Origin: Bradyrhizobium amphicarpaeae | GTDB taxonomy: Bacteria; Pseudomonadota; Alphaproteobacteria; Rhizobiales; Xanthobacteraceae | Length of the DNA: 64,000 bases | Assembly (NCBI RefSeq): GCF_002266435.3 | Contig: NZ_CP029426.2 | Location: 3,192,001 to 3,256,000, forward strand | Direction of reading: 5' to 3' | In this document: positions 1-8,187 of the stretch, piece by piece | How positions within the stretch are numbered: position 1 is the first letter of the stretch | Layout: every line of letters begins with the position of its first letter | Notes under the pieces: model-generated | Told to the model about the DNA's origin: nothing | The model's input: only the letters and a program-made list of their open reading frames with translations | Database searches by the model: none | Program-made: the position numbers and the translations under genes

Positions 1-103
1 GAACGTCGCCAGCTCGATCGTCTACGCCTGGGTGATCACGATGCCGGCCTCGGCCATCGTGGCGGCGCTGACCTGGTGGGCGGTCAAGCTCTTCGTCAAG
101 TAA
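1..103 (+). CDS. Inorganic phosphate transporter, PiT family (3' end only)
   Basis: Only the last 33 residues are inside the window; the gene starts upstream. The readable end contains [16 protein letters not shown] followed by a hydrophobic TWWAVKLF tail, which matches the last transmembrane helix of PiT-type phosphate permeases, where an 'AW..T.PA.A' motif is typical. The stop codon TAA falls at 101-103 and the reading frame begins at base 2. The gene converges on sugE, whose stop lies within the last bases of this gene. Family assignment is from the C-terminal motif only. Confidence 0.75.
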   Translation, partial: NVASSIVYAWVITMPASAIVAALTWWAVKLFVK

Positions 104-410
104 CCAGCTTCAGCCCGACAATCCCGGCGACGATCAGCCCGATGCTGGCGAGACGGAGGGCGGTGGCCGGCTCGCCGAACAGGATGATGCCCAGCGTTGC
201 GGTGCCGACCGCGCCGATGCCGGTCCACGCCGCATAGGCGGTTCCAACGGGCAGCGATTTGAGGGCGAAGCCGAGCAGAATGACGCTGCCGGCCATGGCC
301 GCGAGCGTGACGACGGACGGAACGAGCCTGGTAAAGCCCTCGGTGTATTTCAGGCCGATCGCCCAGGTGATCTCGAGAAGGCCCGCGACGAACAGGATGC
401 TCCAGGCCAT
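96..410 (-). CDS. sugE: Small multidrug resistance family guanidinium exporter (SugE/Gdx)
   Basis: A 104-residue, four-helix SMR protein of the usual family length. It has the membrane-embedded glutamate at residue 13 in [16 protein letters not shown], and that [11 protein letters not shown] wording is the signature of the SugE/Gdx branch, which exports guanidinium in exchange for protons, rather than the EmrE drug-exporter branch. The ATG at 410 was chosen because it follows a GGAGGG ribosome site at 417-422 and gives the family N-terminus; a longer reading would run through the riboswitch. The upstream two-hairpin element with ACGA loops independently supports guanidine as the ligand. Its 3' end overlaps the converging phosphate permease gene by a few bases. 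Confidence 0.93.
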   Translation of the reverse strand: MAWSILFVAGLLEITWAIGLKYTEGFTRLVPSVVTLAAMAGSVILLGFALKSLPVGTAYAAWTGIGAVGTATLGIILFGEPATALRLASIGLIVAGIVGLKLVT

Positions 411-429
411 GGGTGACCCTCCATTCAAG

Positions 430-482
430 GCAGGGTCGTCCCCGCGGCTGACATGCTGATGGGCGGGGAGGTCGTCCTCCCC
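430..482 (-). promoter_or_regulatory. Guanidine-II (mini-ykkC) riboswitch upstream of sugE
   Basis: Reading the minus strand, two GC-rich hairpins each present an ACGA tetraloop: GGGGAGG-ACGA-CCTCCCC (482 to 465, 7 bp) and GCGGGG-ACGA-CCCTGC (445 to 430, 6 bp including one G-U). They are separated by a 19-nt linker, and the second is followed 7 nt later by the GGAGGG ribosome site of the sugE start. Two hairpins with ACGR loops and an adjacent Shine-Dalgarno are the defining architecture of guanidine-II riboswitches, in which guanidinium promotes loop-loop pairing and frees the ribosome site. The exporter downstream is the expected regulon member. Confidence 0.9.
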
Positions 483-584
483 CAAGGCCAGTATGGCCAA
501 GGCCGATATGGGGCTGGCCGGAAGGCTCCGCAATCACCAAATGAGGCTTGATCAGGCCCGTTTTCCCTGCCACACGCTGCCGCC

Positions 585-2207
585 ATGTCCGACATCGCCA
601 CCACCACAGCCGAATCGCCGGCCCGTTCGCCGCTTGCCGCCGAAGTGGCGCGGCGGCGCACCTTTGCGATCATCTCCCATCCCGACGCCGGCAAGACCAC
701 GCTGACCGAAAAGCTGCTGCTGTTCGGCGGCGCCATCAATCTGGCCGGCCAGGTCAAGGCCAAGGGTGAGCGGCGCAACACGCGGTCGGACTGGATGAAG
801 ATCGAGCGCGAGCGCGGCATCTCGGTCGTGACCTCGGTGATGACCTTCGAGTTCGAGGGCCTCGTCTTCAACCTGCTGGACACGCCGGGCCACGAGGACT
901 TTTCGGAAGATACTTATCGCACGCTCACGGCAGTCGATTCCGCCGTGATGGTCATCGACGCCGCCAAGGGCATCGAGGCGCGCACACGCAAGCTGTTCGA
1001 GGTGTGCCGCCTGCGCGACATCCCGATCATCACCTTCATCAACAAGATGGACCGCGAGAGCCGCGACGTGTTCGAGCTGCTCGACGAGATCGAGAAGACG
1101 CTGGCGCTCGATACCACGCCGATGACATGGCCGGTCGGCCGTGGCCGCGACTTCCTCGGCACCTATGACGTCGTCAATGGCGGCGTGCGCCTGCTCGAAG
1201 GCGGCGGCGCCAAGACCGGCGCGGCCCAGCAGATCAAGATTGAGGAGCTGGCCAAGCTCAACGCCAATCTCGACGTCTCCGCCGTGAAGGAAGAGCTCGA
1301 ACTCGTCACGGAAGCCTCCAAGCCGTTCGAGCTCGATGCGTTCCGCGAGGGCCATCTGACGCCGGTCTATTTCGGCAGCGCGCTGCGCAATTTCGGCGTC
1401 GGCGACCTGCTGGAAGGCCTCGGCAAGTTCGCGCCGGAGCCGCGCGCGCAGGACAGCGACCAGCGCAGGGTCGAGGCCACCGATCCGCGCATGAGCGCCT
1501 TCGTTTTCAAGATCCAGGCCAACATGGATCCGAACCACCGCGACCGCATCGCGTTCGCGCGCCTGTGCTCCGGCAAGCTCAGCCGCGGCATGAAGGCCAA
1601 GCTGGTGCGCACCGGCAAGAGCATGCCGCTGTCGAGCCCGCAATTCTTCTTCGCGCAGGACCGTTCGGTCGCCGACGAAGCCTTCGCCGGCGACGTCGTC
1701 GGCATCCCCAATCACGGCACGTTGCGGATCGGGGATACGCTGACCGAGGGCGAGGATTTCAACTTCGTCGGCGTGCCGAGCTTTGCGCCGGAAATCGTCC
1801 GCCGCGTTCGCCTCACCGACGCGATGAAGGCCAAGAAGCTGAAGGAAGCGCTGCAGCAGATGTCGGAAGAGGGCGTGGTGCAGGTGTTTCGCCCGCGCGA
1901 CGGTGCGCCTGCGCTGGTCGGCGTGGTCGGTGCGCTGCAGCTCGACGTGCTGAAGGCGCGGCTGGAGGCGGAGTATTCTCTGCCGGTCGAGTTCGAGGTC
2001 AGCGAATTCCAGCTCGCGCGCTGGGTCTCCTCGGAGGACCGCAAGAAGCTCGACACCTTCATCGCCGCCAACACCTCCAGCATCGCCGACGACGTCGACG
2101 GCGATCCCGTCTATCTGGCGCGGAACGAATTCTATCTCGGCTACACCAAGGAGCGCGCCGAGGGCATCGAGTTCACCAACGTCAAGGACGTCAAGAAGAA
2201 GGGGTAG
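585..2207 (+). CDS. prfC: Peptide chain release factor 3
   Basis: A 540-residue translational GTPase that recycles release factors RF1/RF2 from the ribosome after peptide release. The G domain is complete: G1 SHPDAGKTT at residues 31-39, switch-region ERERGISV near 75, G3 DTPGHED at 99-105 and G4 NKMD at 153-156. The C-terminal half carries the EF-G-like domain II and the RF3-specific domain (EFQLARWV near 465). Length matches RF3 and the protein lacks the extra domains of EF-G. It stands alone between sugE and a small exported protein; ATG at 585 is the first start before the conserved region. Confidence 0.97.
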   Translation: MSDIATTTAESPARSPLAAEVARRRTFAIISHPDAGKTTLTEKLLLFGGAINLAGQVKAKGERRNTRSDWMKIERERGISVVTSVMTFEFEGLVFNLLDTPGHEDFSEDTYRTLTAVDSAVMVIDAAKGIEARTRKLFEVCRLRDIPIITFINKMDRESRDVFELLDEIEKTLALDTTPMTWPVGRGRDFLGTYDVVNGGVRLLEGGGAKTGAAQQIKIEELAKLNANLDVSAVKEELELVTEASKPFELDAFREGHLTPVYFGSALRNFGVGDLLEGLGKFAPEPRAQDSDQRRVEATDPRMSAFVFKIQANMDPNHRDRIAFARLCSGKLSRGMKAKLVRTGKSMPLSSPQFFFAQDRSVADEAFAGDVVGIPNHGTLRIGDTLTEGEDFNFVGVPSFAPEIVRRVRLTDAMKAKKLKEALQQMSEEGVVQVFRPRDGAPALVGVVGALQLDVLKARLEAEYSLPVEFEVSEFQLARWVSSEDRKKLDTFIAANTSSIADDVDGDPVYLARNEFYLGYTKERAEGIEFTNVKDVKKKG

Positions 2208-2227
2208 GGCGCGCTGTATCCTCCGCT

Positions 2228-2330
2228 GTCATTCCCCGCGAAGGCGGGGAATCCAGTATTCCAGAGATGCCGAGACTCATCTCAACGGCCGCGGCGTACT
2301 GGATCGCCCGGTCGAGCCGGGCGATGACAC
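2228..2330. repeat. Dispersed palindromic repeat downstream of prfC
   Basis: The element opens with GTCATTCCCCGCGAAGGCGG, containing the hairpin CCCCGC-gaag-GCGGGG, and closes with CGCCCGGTCGAGCCGGGCG before GATGACA, a second hairpin; the ends GTCAT and ATGAC mirror each other. Both arms carry CCAGTA/TACTGG, so the whole block is a long imperfect inverted repeat. Blocks of this wording are, from memory, multicopy in Bradyrhizobium. It sits just after prfC and may double as its terminator. Confidence 0.7.
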
Positions 2331-2421
2331 CGTGCTTGAACGCAAGCAGTGAACGGCCGCTGGCTTGACGCGTTCATGGACGATGCCACGTTTCACCCAC
2401 GTTATTTGGTGAGCGCAAAAC

Positions 2422-2997
2422 ATGTGGCGCGGCATTCTTGTATTTCTTCTGCTGGCAGTCCCGGCGACCGCCCACGCGCGCCCGCGCCAGATCAATCCGA
2501 TCCCGTTCGCGCACGAGCCCTGCAGCGTGCTCGACGGCCGTCCCTGCACGCCCTCCTATTGCAGCCCGCTCGAACCCGGTCCCTGCATTCCCGAGATCGA
2601 CTATCCCACCGGCCAGAACCTCCAGCTCACCATCGAGAGCGTGCCGGCGGAAGCCGACCGCGCCAGATATCAAAAGCCTGATCACGATCTCGACACGATC
2701 GGCGACCTTTTCGCCGAGCTGCGCAGCTGCTGGTCGCCGCCATCGGACAATGCGCGCGCGGGCATGCAGATGTCGGTGCGTTTCAGCTTCAACAGGGCCG
2801 GTGGCCTGATCGGCCCGCCGCGCTTCACCTTCGCGACCCCAGGCGTTCCGGCCGACACCCGCACGACCTATCTGAAGGCGATCAATTCATCGCTGAACGC
2901 CTGCCTGCCGCTGAAATTCACCGGCGGACTCGCCGGCGCCCTGGCCGGGCGGCCGATCGCGATCCGCTATGTCGATAATCGCGAGTTGGGCCGGTAG
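2422..2997 (+). CDS. Exported protein of unknown function
   Basis: A 191-residue protein with a clear Sec signal peptide (residues 1-19, MWRGILVFLLLAVPATAHA) and predicted cleavage after AHA. The mature N-terminus is unusually rich in Cys and Pro (EPCSVLDGRPCTPSYC, then CIPE), with four cysteines in about 30 residues that could form disulphides. The C-terminal half (ELRSCWSPP, MSVRFSFNRAGGLIG, ACLPLKF) resembles the TonB/TolA C-terminal fold found in many short alphaproteobacterial periplasmic proteins, but I cannot prove this. A GGTGAG ribosome site precedes the ATG. I do not recognise a specific function; it has no operon partner. Confidence 0.8.
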   Translation: MWRGILVFLLLAVPATAHARPRQINPIPFAHEPCSVLDGRPCTPSYCSPLEPGPCIPEIDYPTGQNLQLTIESVPAEADRARYQKPDHDLDTIGDLFAELRSCWSPPSDNARAGMQMSVRFSFNRAGGLIGPPRFTFATPGVPADTRTTYLKAINSSLNACLPLKFTGGLAGALAGRPIAIRYVDNRELGR

Positions 2998-3066
2998 CGC
3001 ATCAGTTGCGACCTGCGCCCAATCGATGATACGCCATTGGCGGGGGCTGCTTGAGGGGAGGATGTC

Positions 3067-3651
3067 GTGGGTCTGCTGGTCATGATCCTGGGGCTGGTGC
3101 TGTTCTTCGCCGCCCATGTGTTCACCACGAAACGAGAGGCGCGCGCGCAGGCGATCGCAAGGCTGGGTGAGGGGACCTACAAGATCCTCTATGCATTGGT
3201 CTCGCTCGCGGGTCTCGCGCTGATCATCTGGGGCTTCGCGCATTATCGTGCGACGGGATGGATCGACGTCTGGTATCCGCCGAAGGCGATGAAGCACATC
3301 ACGGTCGCGCTGATGCTGCCTGCGGTCATTTTGGTGGTCGCCTCTTATCTGCGCGGCCGGATCTACGCGACGCTGAAGCATCCGATGCTGGCCGGTATCA
3401 AGCTGTGGGCTGCGGCGCATCTTCTGGCCAACGGCGATCTCGGCTCCATCATCCTGTTCGGCTCGTTCCTGGGCTGGGCGGTGTTCGACCGCATCTCGCT
3501 GAAGCATCGCACCGACGCCGGAGGTCCGCCGATCCCGGTCGGCGGCGTCAGCAACGATCTGATCGCAGTGGCGGTCGGTGTCGTCGCCTATCTCGCGCTG
3601 GCCTTCGCGTTTCATCCGGTCGTCATCGGCGTTCCCGTGATTGGGGCTTAA
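3067..3651 (+). CDS. NnrU family membrane protein
   Basis: A 194-residue polytopic inner-membrane protein with about five to six hydrophobic segments. The opening GLVLFFAAHVFTTKREAR, the KHPMLAGIKLWAAAHLLANG motif near residue 104 and the GSFLGWAVFDRISLKHR segment are typical of the NnrU family, named for a gene linked to nitrite/nitric-oxide metabolism in denitrifiers. The KHP..AGIK and H residues could coordinate a cofactor, as in related haem-binding membrane proteins; that is inference. The start is GTG after a GGGGAGGATG ribosome site. No denitrification gene is visible nearby, so its role here is open. Confidence 0.88.
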   Translation: MGLLVMILGLVLFFAAHVFTTKREARAQAIARLGEGTYKILYALVSLAGLALIIWGFAHYRATGWIDVWYPPKAMKHITVALMLPAVILVVASYLRGRIYATLKHPMLAGIKLWAAAHLLANGDLGSIILFGSFLGWAVFDRISLKHRTDAGGPPIPVGGVSNDLIAVAVGVVAYLALAFAFHPVVIGVPVIGA

Positions 3652-3693
3652 CCGGTCGGCATAAGACGTGATCCGGCTATCCATGGGCGGAAG

Positions 3694-5304
3694 GTGACAA
3701 AACAACAAGCCGAGGGCATTCCGATGGACTGGTCGCAATCTCAGATCCCGCCGATGCGGTTCGTGGCGCGTTTTGGCGATCGGGTGGTGCCGGCGTTCGC
3801 GGAGCGCCCTAAAAACATATGGGAGATGGTCACGAGCGCTGCGGCGCGAAATCCTGACGGTGATGCACTCATCTGCGGTGAGCGGCGTCTTCGCTGGCGT
3901 GATGTTGTGCCCCAGGCGGCGCAAATGTCTGCGGGTTTCCGCGAGAAGGGCCTGCGGCGTGGCGACCGTATCGCGCTCTTGCTCGGCAATCGCATTGAGT
4001 TCGTGTTGTCAATGCTCGCTGCGGCTCAGCTTGGGCTCGTGACTGTGCTGCTATCGACGAGACAACAGAAGCCGGAAATCGCCTATGTACTGGCCGATTG
4101 TGGCGCGAAGCTCTTGCTTTTCGAAGCGGCACTTGCCGATCGGCTGCCCGATGCCGGCGAGGTGCCAGATCTGAAACATCGGATCGCCGTGGACGACGAT
4201 ATTGCGCTTTCGGACCTTGCCATTCTTGCGGATTTGCCGCCGCTGGAAGAGGCATGCGACGTGGATGAAGAGGACATCGCGATGATCCTCTATACTTCGG
4301 GCACCACTGGCAAGCCGAAGGGCGCGATGCTCGCCCATTGCAACATCGTCCATTCATCGATGGTGTTCGTGTCCTGCCTGCAATTGACGGAGGCGGATCG
4401 ATCGATCGCGGCGGTGCCGCTTGGCCATGTCACCGGTGTGGTCGCCAACATCACGACGATGATCCGCTGCGCCGGCGCGCTGATCATCATGCCCGAGTTC
4501 AAGGCGGCCGAGTACCTCAAGCTCGCCGCGCGCGAGCGCGTCACCTACACGGTGATGGTGCCGGCGATGTACAATCTCTGCCTGCTGCAGCCCGATTTCG
4601 ACAGCTACGACCTGTCGAGCTGGCGCATCGGCGGCTTCGGCGGCGCGCCGATGCCGGTCGCGACCATCGAGAAGCTCAAGGCGACCATTCCCGGCCTGAA
4701 GCTGATGAACTGCTACGGCGCGACCGAGACGACGTCGCCCTCGACGATCATGCCGGGCGAGCTGACCGAGAGCCATATCGACAGCGTCGGCCTCCCGTGC
4801 CCAGGCGCGCGCATCGTGGCGATGGACCCTGATGGCCGCGAGCTGCCTCCTGGCGGGATCGGCGAGCTCTGGATCCAGAGCGCTTCCGTCATCAAGGGCT
4901 ATTGGAATAATCCGAAGGCCACCGCCGAGAGCTTCACCAGCGGTTTCTGGCACTCGGGCGATCTCGGCTCGGTCGATGCGGACGGCTTCGTGCGCGTGTT
5001 CGACCGGCAGAAGGACATGATCAATCGCGGCGGTCTGAAGATCTATTCGGCCGAGGTGGAATCCGTGCTGGCCGGGCATCCCGCCGCGATCATCGCCAAG
5101 GCCTGCCCAGTCCTCGGCGAGCGCGTCCACGCCGTGGTGGTGACGCGTGCGCCGGTCGCCGGCGAGATCTTGCGCGCCTGGTGCGCCGAGCGCCTGTCCG
5201 ACTACAAGGTTCCCGAGACCATGGCGATCACACCCGAGCCGCTGCCGCGCAACGCCAACGGCAAGGTGCTGAAGCGGCAGCTCCGGGAGCTCTTGGGCGC
5301 TTGA
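3694..5304 (+). CDS. Acyl-CoA ligase, class I adenylate-forming (AMP-dependent) enzyme
   Basis: A 536-residue enzyme that activates a carboxylic acid to an acyl adenylate and transfers it to CoA. The P-loop-like motif YTSGTTGKPKG lies at residues 200-210, followed by NCYGATET, GYWNNPKAT, the hinge motif HSGDLGSVDADGF, RQKDMINRGGLKI and the C-terminal catalytic lysine in NANGKVLKRQ. It is most like medium/long-chain or aromatic acyl-CoA ligases; the substrate cannot be read from sequence. Two starts are possible: GTG at 3694 with GGAAGG four bases upstream, or ATG at 3724, which gives a better-matched N-terminus. The first third is less GC-rich than the rest. It has no operon partner. Confidence 0.9.
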   Translation: MTKQQAEGIPMDWSQSQIPPMRFVARFGDRVVPAFAERPKNIWEMVTSAAARNPDGDALICGERRLRWRDVVPQAAQMSAGFREKGLRRGDRIALLLGNRIEFVLSMLAAAQLGLVTVLLSTRQQKPEIAYVLADCGAKLLLFEAALADRLPDAGEVPDLKHRIAVDDDIALSDLAILADLPPLEEACDVDEEDIAMILYTSGTTGKPKGAMLAHCNIVHSSMVFVSCLQLTEADRSIAAVPLGHVTGVVANITTMIRCAGALIIMPEFKAAEYLKLAARERVTYTVMVPAMYNLCLLQPDFDSYDLSSWRIGGFGGAPMPVATIEKLKATIPGLKLMNCYGATETTSPSTIMPGELTESHIDSVGLPCPGARIVAMDPDGRELPPGGIGELWIQSASVIKGYWNNPKATAESFTSGFWHSGDLGSVDADGFVRVFDRQKDMINRGGLKIYSAEVESVLAGHPAAIIAKACPVLGERVHAVVVTRAPVAGEILRAWCAERLSDYKVPETMAITPEPLPRNANGKVLKRQLRELLGA

Positions 5305-5470
5305 GCCCGGCAGGCGCCTGCGGGCTGTCCCGGGTGGTTAACGCCTTGATCGGGCTCGCTTTGCCTTGCCAGCGCCATATCGTTAGGGTACCTCGCCGCC
5401 ACGTGGGGGACGGGATTCCTGACGCGAACGCTTCGGCGCGCGCACCCGGACGGGCATGGGATTAGCATAA

Positions 5471-6124
5471 GTGTCTGAATTATTTGACGAAGTCGACGAG
5501 GAAGTCCGTCGCGAACAGCTCAAGAAGCTGTGGGATAGATACTCGGTCCACTTCATCGCCCTGATGGTGCTGGTCGTGGCGGCCGTGGGCGGCTGGCGCG
5601 GCTATCAGTATCTGGAGGCCAAGAAGGCCGCCGAGGCTGGCGCCGCCTTCGAGAAGGCGGCCGAACTGTCCGACCAGGACAAGCATGCCGAGGCGGAGGC
5701 CGCCTTCACCGAGCTCGCCGCCAAGGCGCCGTCGGGCTATCGCACCCTGGCGCGGCTGCGCGCCGCGGCCGAGGCGGCGCCCCGCGACGCCAAGGCTGCC
5801 GCCAAGATGTATGACGACATCGCTGCCGACCGCAGCGTCGGTGGTGAGTGGCAGGATCTGGCCAGGATCCGCGCCGCCGGTCTGCTGCTGGACAGCGCGC
5901 CCTATGCCGAGATGCAGCAGCGGCTGGAGCCTTCCGCGGCACCCAAATCGACCTTCCGCCACAGCGCCCGCGAGATGCTGGCGCTGTCGGCGTGGCGCAA
6001 CAACGACATGACCGCGGCCCGCAAATGGCTCGACGCGATCGGTGAAGACGGCGAAACGCCGCCCGGCCTGCGCTCGCGGGCCGAGGCGCTCCAGGCCCTG
6101 CTTCCGCCCGTCGCCAAGAGCTGA
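5471..6124 (+). CDS. YfgM-like membrane-anchored tetratricopeptide repeat protein
   Basis: A 217-residue protein with a charged N-terminus (EVDEEVRREQLKKLWDRY), one transmembrane helix at about residues 26-46 and a periplasmic helical region with TPR-like repeats (AEAEAAFTELAAKAP, YRTLARLRAAAEA, LALSAWRNNDMTAARKWLD). This layout is that of YfgM, an ancillary subunit of the SecYEG translocon that cooperates with PpiD in periplasmic folding. The context supports it: in many Proteobacteria yfgM sits upstream of bamB and der, and here der follows after one lipoprotein gene. The start is GTG. Its 3' end lies in a tandem duplication. Confidence 0.85.
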   Translation: MSELFDEVDEEVRREQLKKLWDRYSVHFIALMVLVVAAVGGWRGYQYLEAKKAAEAGAAFEKAAELSDQDKHAEAEAAFTELAAKAPSGYRTLARLRAAAEAAPRDAKAAAKMYDDIAADRSVGGEWQDLARIRAAGLLLDSAPYAEMQQRLEPSAAPKSTFRHSAREMLALSAWRNNDMTAARKWLDAIGEDGETPPGLRSRAEALQALLPPVAKS

Positions 6125-6170
6125 GCAAGAAGAGCTGAGTACAGAGAGCTGAGCAAGAAGAGCTGAATAC
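6117..6170 (+). repeat. 28-bp tandem duplication spanning the stop codon of the yfgM-like gene
   Basis: A 26-base unit beginning AGAGCTGAGCAAGAAGAGCT occurs at 6117-6142 and again at 6145-6170, with one base difference (GAGTAC versus GAATAC) and a two-base spacer. Each unit itself contains AGAGCTGA twice. The first copy includes the stop codon, so duplication lengthens the intergenic space before the lipoprotein gene without altering the protein. Confidence 0.85.
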
Positions 6171-6197
6171 GGCTCTCTGACCTAGACGAGATACGAT

Positions 6198-6752
6198 ATG
6201 CGCCGCACGCCACGCTTGATCGCAGCCGCCGTCCTGATCGCCTTCACGGGCGTCCTGGGCGGCTGCTCCAGCTTCGATCCAAGCGACATGCTCGACTTCC
6301 TCGACACCAAGAAGAAGCTGCCGGGCGACCGCAAGCCGGTCTTCCCGGAGGGCGTGCCGGGCCTCGAGCAGGGCGTCCCGAAGGAAATGTACAAGGGCGC
6401 GCAGCAGCAACAGCCGGATCCGAACGCGCCTGCCGTCGCGGCTTTGCCTGCGGAGCCGCAGCCCGAGCCCGCCAAGCCGGCGAAGGGAGCCAAGGCGAAG
6501 CACACGAGGCAGCCCGCCGCCGCAGCCGTCGCGCCCGCGGAGCCGCCCGCCGGCGAAGTCGACGGCGAGGCCCAGCCGGAGGCGGCGCCGGCCACGGCCG
6601 CTCCGCCGCCCAAGCACAAGATCGTCCGCAAGCGCACCACTGCGCCGCCGCCGGACCAGCCGGTCCAGCAGGCGCAGCCGACCCAGACCACGCAGCAGCA
6701 ATCGCAGGGAGCCTTCCCGGCGCCGCTGCCGAGCGGCAGCTTCTCGCGCTAA
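6198..6752 (+). CDS. Putative lipoprotein with disordered Ala/Pro/Lys-rich tail
   Basis: A 184-residue protein with a signal sequence and lipobox LGGC (Cys at about residue 23), so probably anchored to a membrane facing the periplasm. A short conserved-looking segment (SSFDPSDMLDFLDTKKKLPGDRKPVFPEGVPGLEQGVP) is followed by about 100 residues dominated by Ala, Pro, Gln, Glu and Lys, certainly disordered. It occupies the position where bamB (the PQQ-propeller lipoprotein of the outer-membrane assembly machine) is found between yfgM and der in many genomes, but has no propeller motif and is far too short. Function unknown. Confidence 0.8.
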   Translation: MRRTPRLIAAAVLIAFTGVLGGCSSFDPSDMLDFLDTKKKLPGDRKPVFPEGVPGLEQGVPKEMYKGAQQQQPDPNAPAVAALPAEPQPEPAKPAKGAKAKHTRQPAAAAVAPAEPPAGEVDGEAQPEAAPATAAPPPKHKIVRKRTTAPPPDQPVQQAQPTQTTQQQSQGAFPAPLPSGSFSR

Positions 6753-6801
6753 TTTTTTCCTTTCATTGACAGGCGCGGCTCCGGCAGCGCACGAATGACC
6801 G

Positions 6802-8187
6802 ATGTCCTTCACGATCGCCATCATCGGCCGACCCAATGTCGGCAAATCGACGCTGTTCAACCGCCTGGTTGGGCAGAAGCTCGCGCTCGTCGATGACCTG
6901 CCCGGGGTCACCCGCGACCGCCGCGAGGGTGAGGCCAGGCTCGGCGATCTCGAATTCACCATCATTGATACCGCCGGCCTCGACGAGGGCGCCAAGGGCT
7001 CGCTGACCGCGCGCATGCAGGAGCAGACCGAGACCGCGATCGCGCAGGCCGACGCACTGTTCTTCGTCATCGATGCCCGCGTCGGCCTCACGCCCACCGA
7101 CCGCGCCTTCGCCGATTTCGCCCGCAAGGCCAACAAGCCGGTGCTGCTGGTCGCCAACAAGAGCGAGGGCAAGCACGGCGATGCCGGCGCGATGGAGTCC
7201 TTCGCGCTCGGCCTGGGCGATCCCATCCAGATCTCGGCCGAGCATGGCGAGGGCATGGGCGAGCTCTACGATGCGCTCGCCAAGCTGATGCCGGAGCCTG
7301 TCGAAGACGATGAGGCCGAGGACGACGACGCGCCGCTCACCGAGGAAGAGGCCGCGACCCGCCCGATCCGGGTCGCCATCGTCGGCCGGCCCAATGCCGG
7401 CAAATCGACGCTGATCAACCATCTGCTCGGCGAGGAACGTCTGCTGACGAGCCCCGAGGCCGGCACCACGCGCGACTCCATCGCGGTCGAGATCAACTGG
7501 AAGGGCCGCGAGTTTCGCGTGTTCGATACCGCTGGTCTCCGCCGGCGCTCCCGCATCGAGGAGAAGCTGGAAAAGCTCTCGGTCGCCGACGCCCTGCGCG
7601 CGGTCCGTTTTGCCGAAGTCGTCGTGATGATGATGGATTCGCAGAACCGGTTCGAGGAGCAGGATTTGCGCATCGCCGACCTGATCGAGCGCGAGGGCCG
7701 CGCGGTCGTGCTCGCCGTCAACAAATGGGATCTGATGGAGAGCAAGGGGGGCGGCGCGATCTCGAACCTGCGCCGCGATGCCGATCATCTGCTGCCGCAG
7801 ATCAAGGGCGTGCCGATCGTCGCCGTCTCGGGCCTGATGGGCGAGGGCATCGATCGGCTGATGCAGGCGATCCAGGACGCCTATGCGCTCTGGAACAAGC
7901 GCGTGTCGACGTCGGCATTGAACCGCTGGTTCGAGCAGGCAGTCCAGGCCAATCCGCCGCCGGCCGTGTCCGGCCGCAGGCTCAAGCTGAATTACATCAC
8001 CCAGACCAAGGCGCGCCCGCCGAGCTTCGTGTTGTTCTGCTCGCGCGCCGACGCAGTGCCGCAGTCCTATCTGCGCTATCTCATCAATTCCATGCGCGAG
8101 ACTTTCGAGCTGCCGGGTACGCCGGTGCGTATCACCTTGCGCGAGAAGGCCAATCCCTTCGCCCACAAGCGAAAGCGGCCGTCGTGA
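6802..8187 (+). CDS. der: Ribosome biogenesis GTPase Der (EngA)
   Basis: A 461-residue essential GTPase for 50S subunit maturation, with two tandem G domains and a C-terminal KH-like domain. First domain: GRPNVGKST at residues 9-17, DTAGLDEG, and ANKSEG as the G4 motif, with Glu in place of the usual Asp, a substitution common in alphaproteobacterial Der. Second domain: GRPNAGKST near 195-203, [20 protein letters not shown] and NKWDLM. The C-terminus ([21 protein letters not shown]) is the usual basic tail. Its TGA overlaps the GTG start of the following transporter by four bases, so the two are translationally coupled. Confidence 0.97.
   Translation: MSFTIAIIGRPNVGKSTLFNRLVGQKLALVDDLPGVTRDRREGEARLGDLEFTIIDTAGLDEGAKGSLTARMQEQTETAIAQADALFFVIDARVGLTPTDRAFADFARKANKPVLLVANKSEGKHGDAGAMESFALGLGDPIQISAEHGEGMGELYDALAKLMPEPVEDDEAEDDDAPLTEEEAATRPIRVAIVGRPNAGKSTLINHLLGEERLLTSPEAGTTRDSIAVEINWKGREFRVFDTAGLRRRSRIEEKLEKLSVADALRAVRFAEVVVMMMDSQNRFEEQDLRIADLIEREGRAVVLAVNKWDLMESKGGGAISNLRRDADHLLPQIKGVPIVAVSGLMGEGIDRLMQAIQDAYALWNKRVSTSALNRWFEQAVQANPPPAVSGRRLKLNYITQTKARPPSFVLFCSRADAVPQSYLRYLINSMRETFELPGTPVRITLREKANPFAHKRKRPS

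Noticed and set aside
552..1715. Long open minus-strand frame opposite prfC
   Set aside because: It is an antisense shadow of a clear, family-matched gene; high GC keeps other frames open, and its product lacks recognisable domains.
7725..8183. Extended N-terminus of the MFS transporter through der
   Set aside because: Out-of-frame translation of der with Arg/Ala-rich composition; the GTG at 8184 overlapping the der stop gives the family N-terminus.
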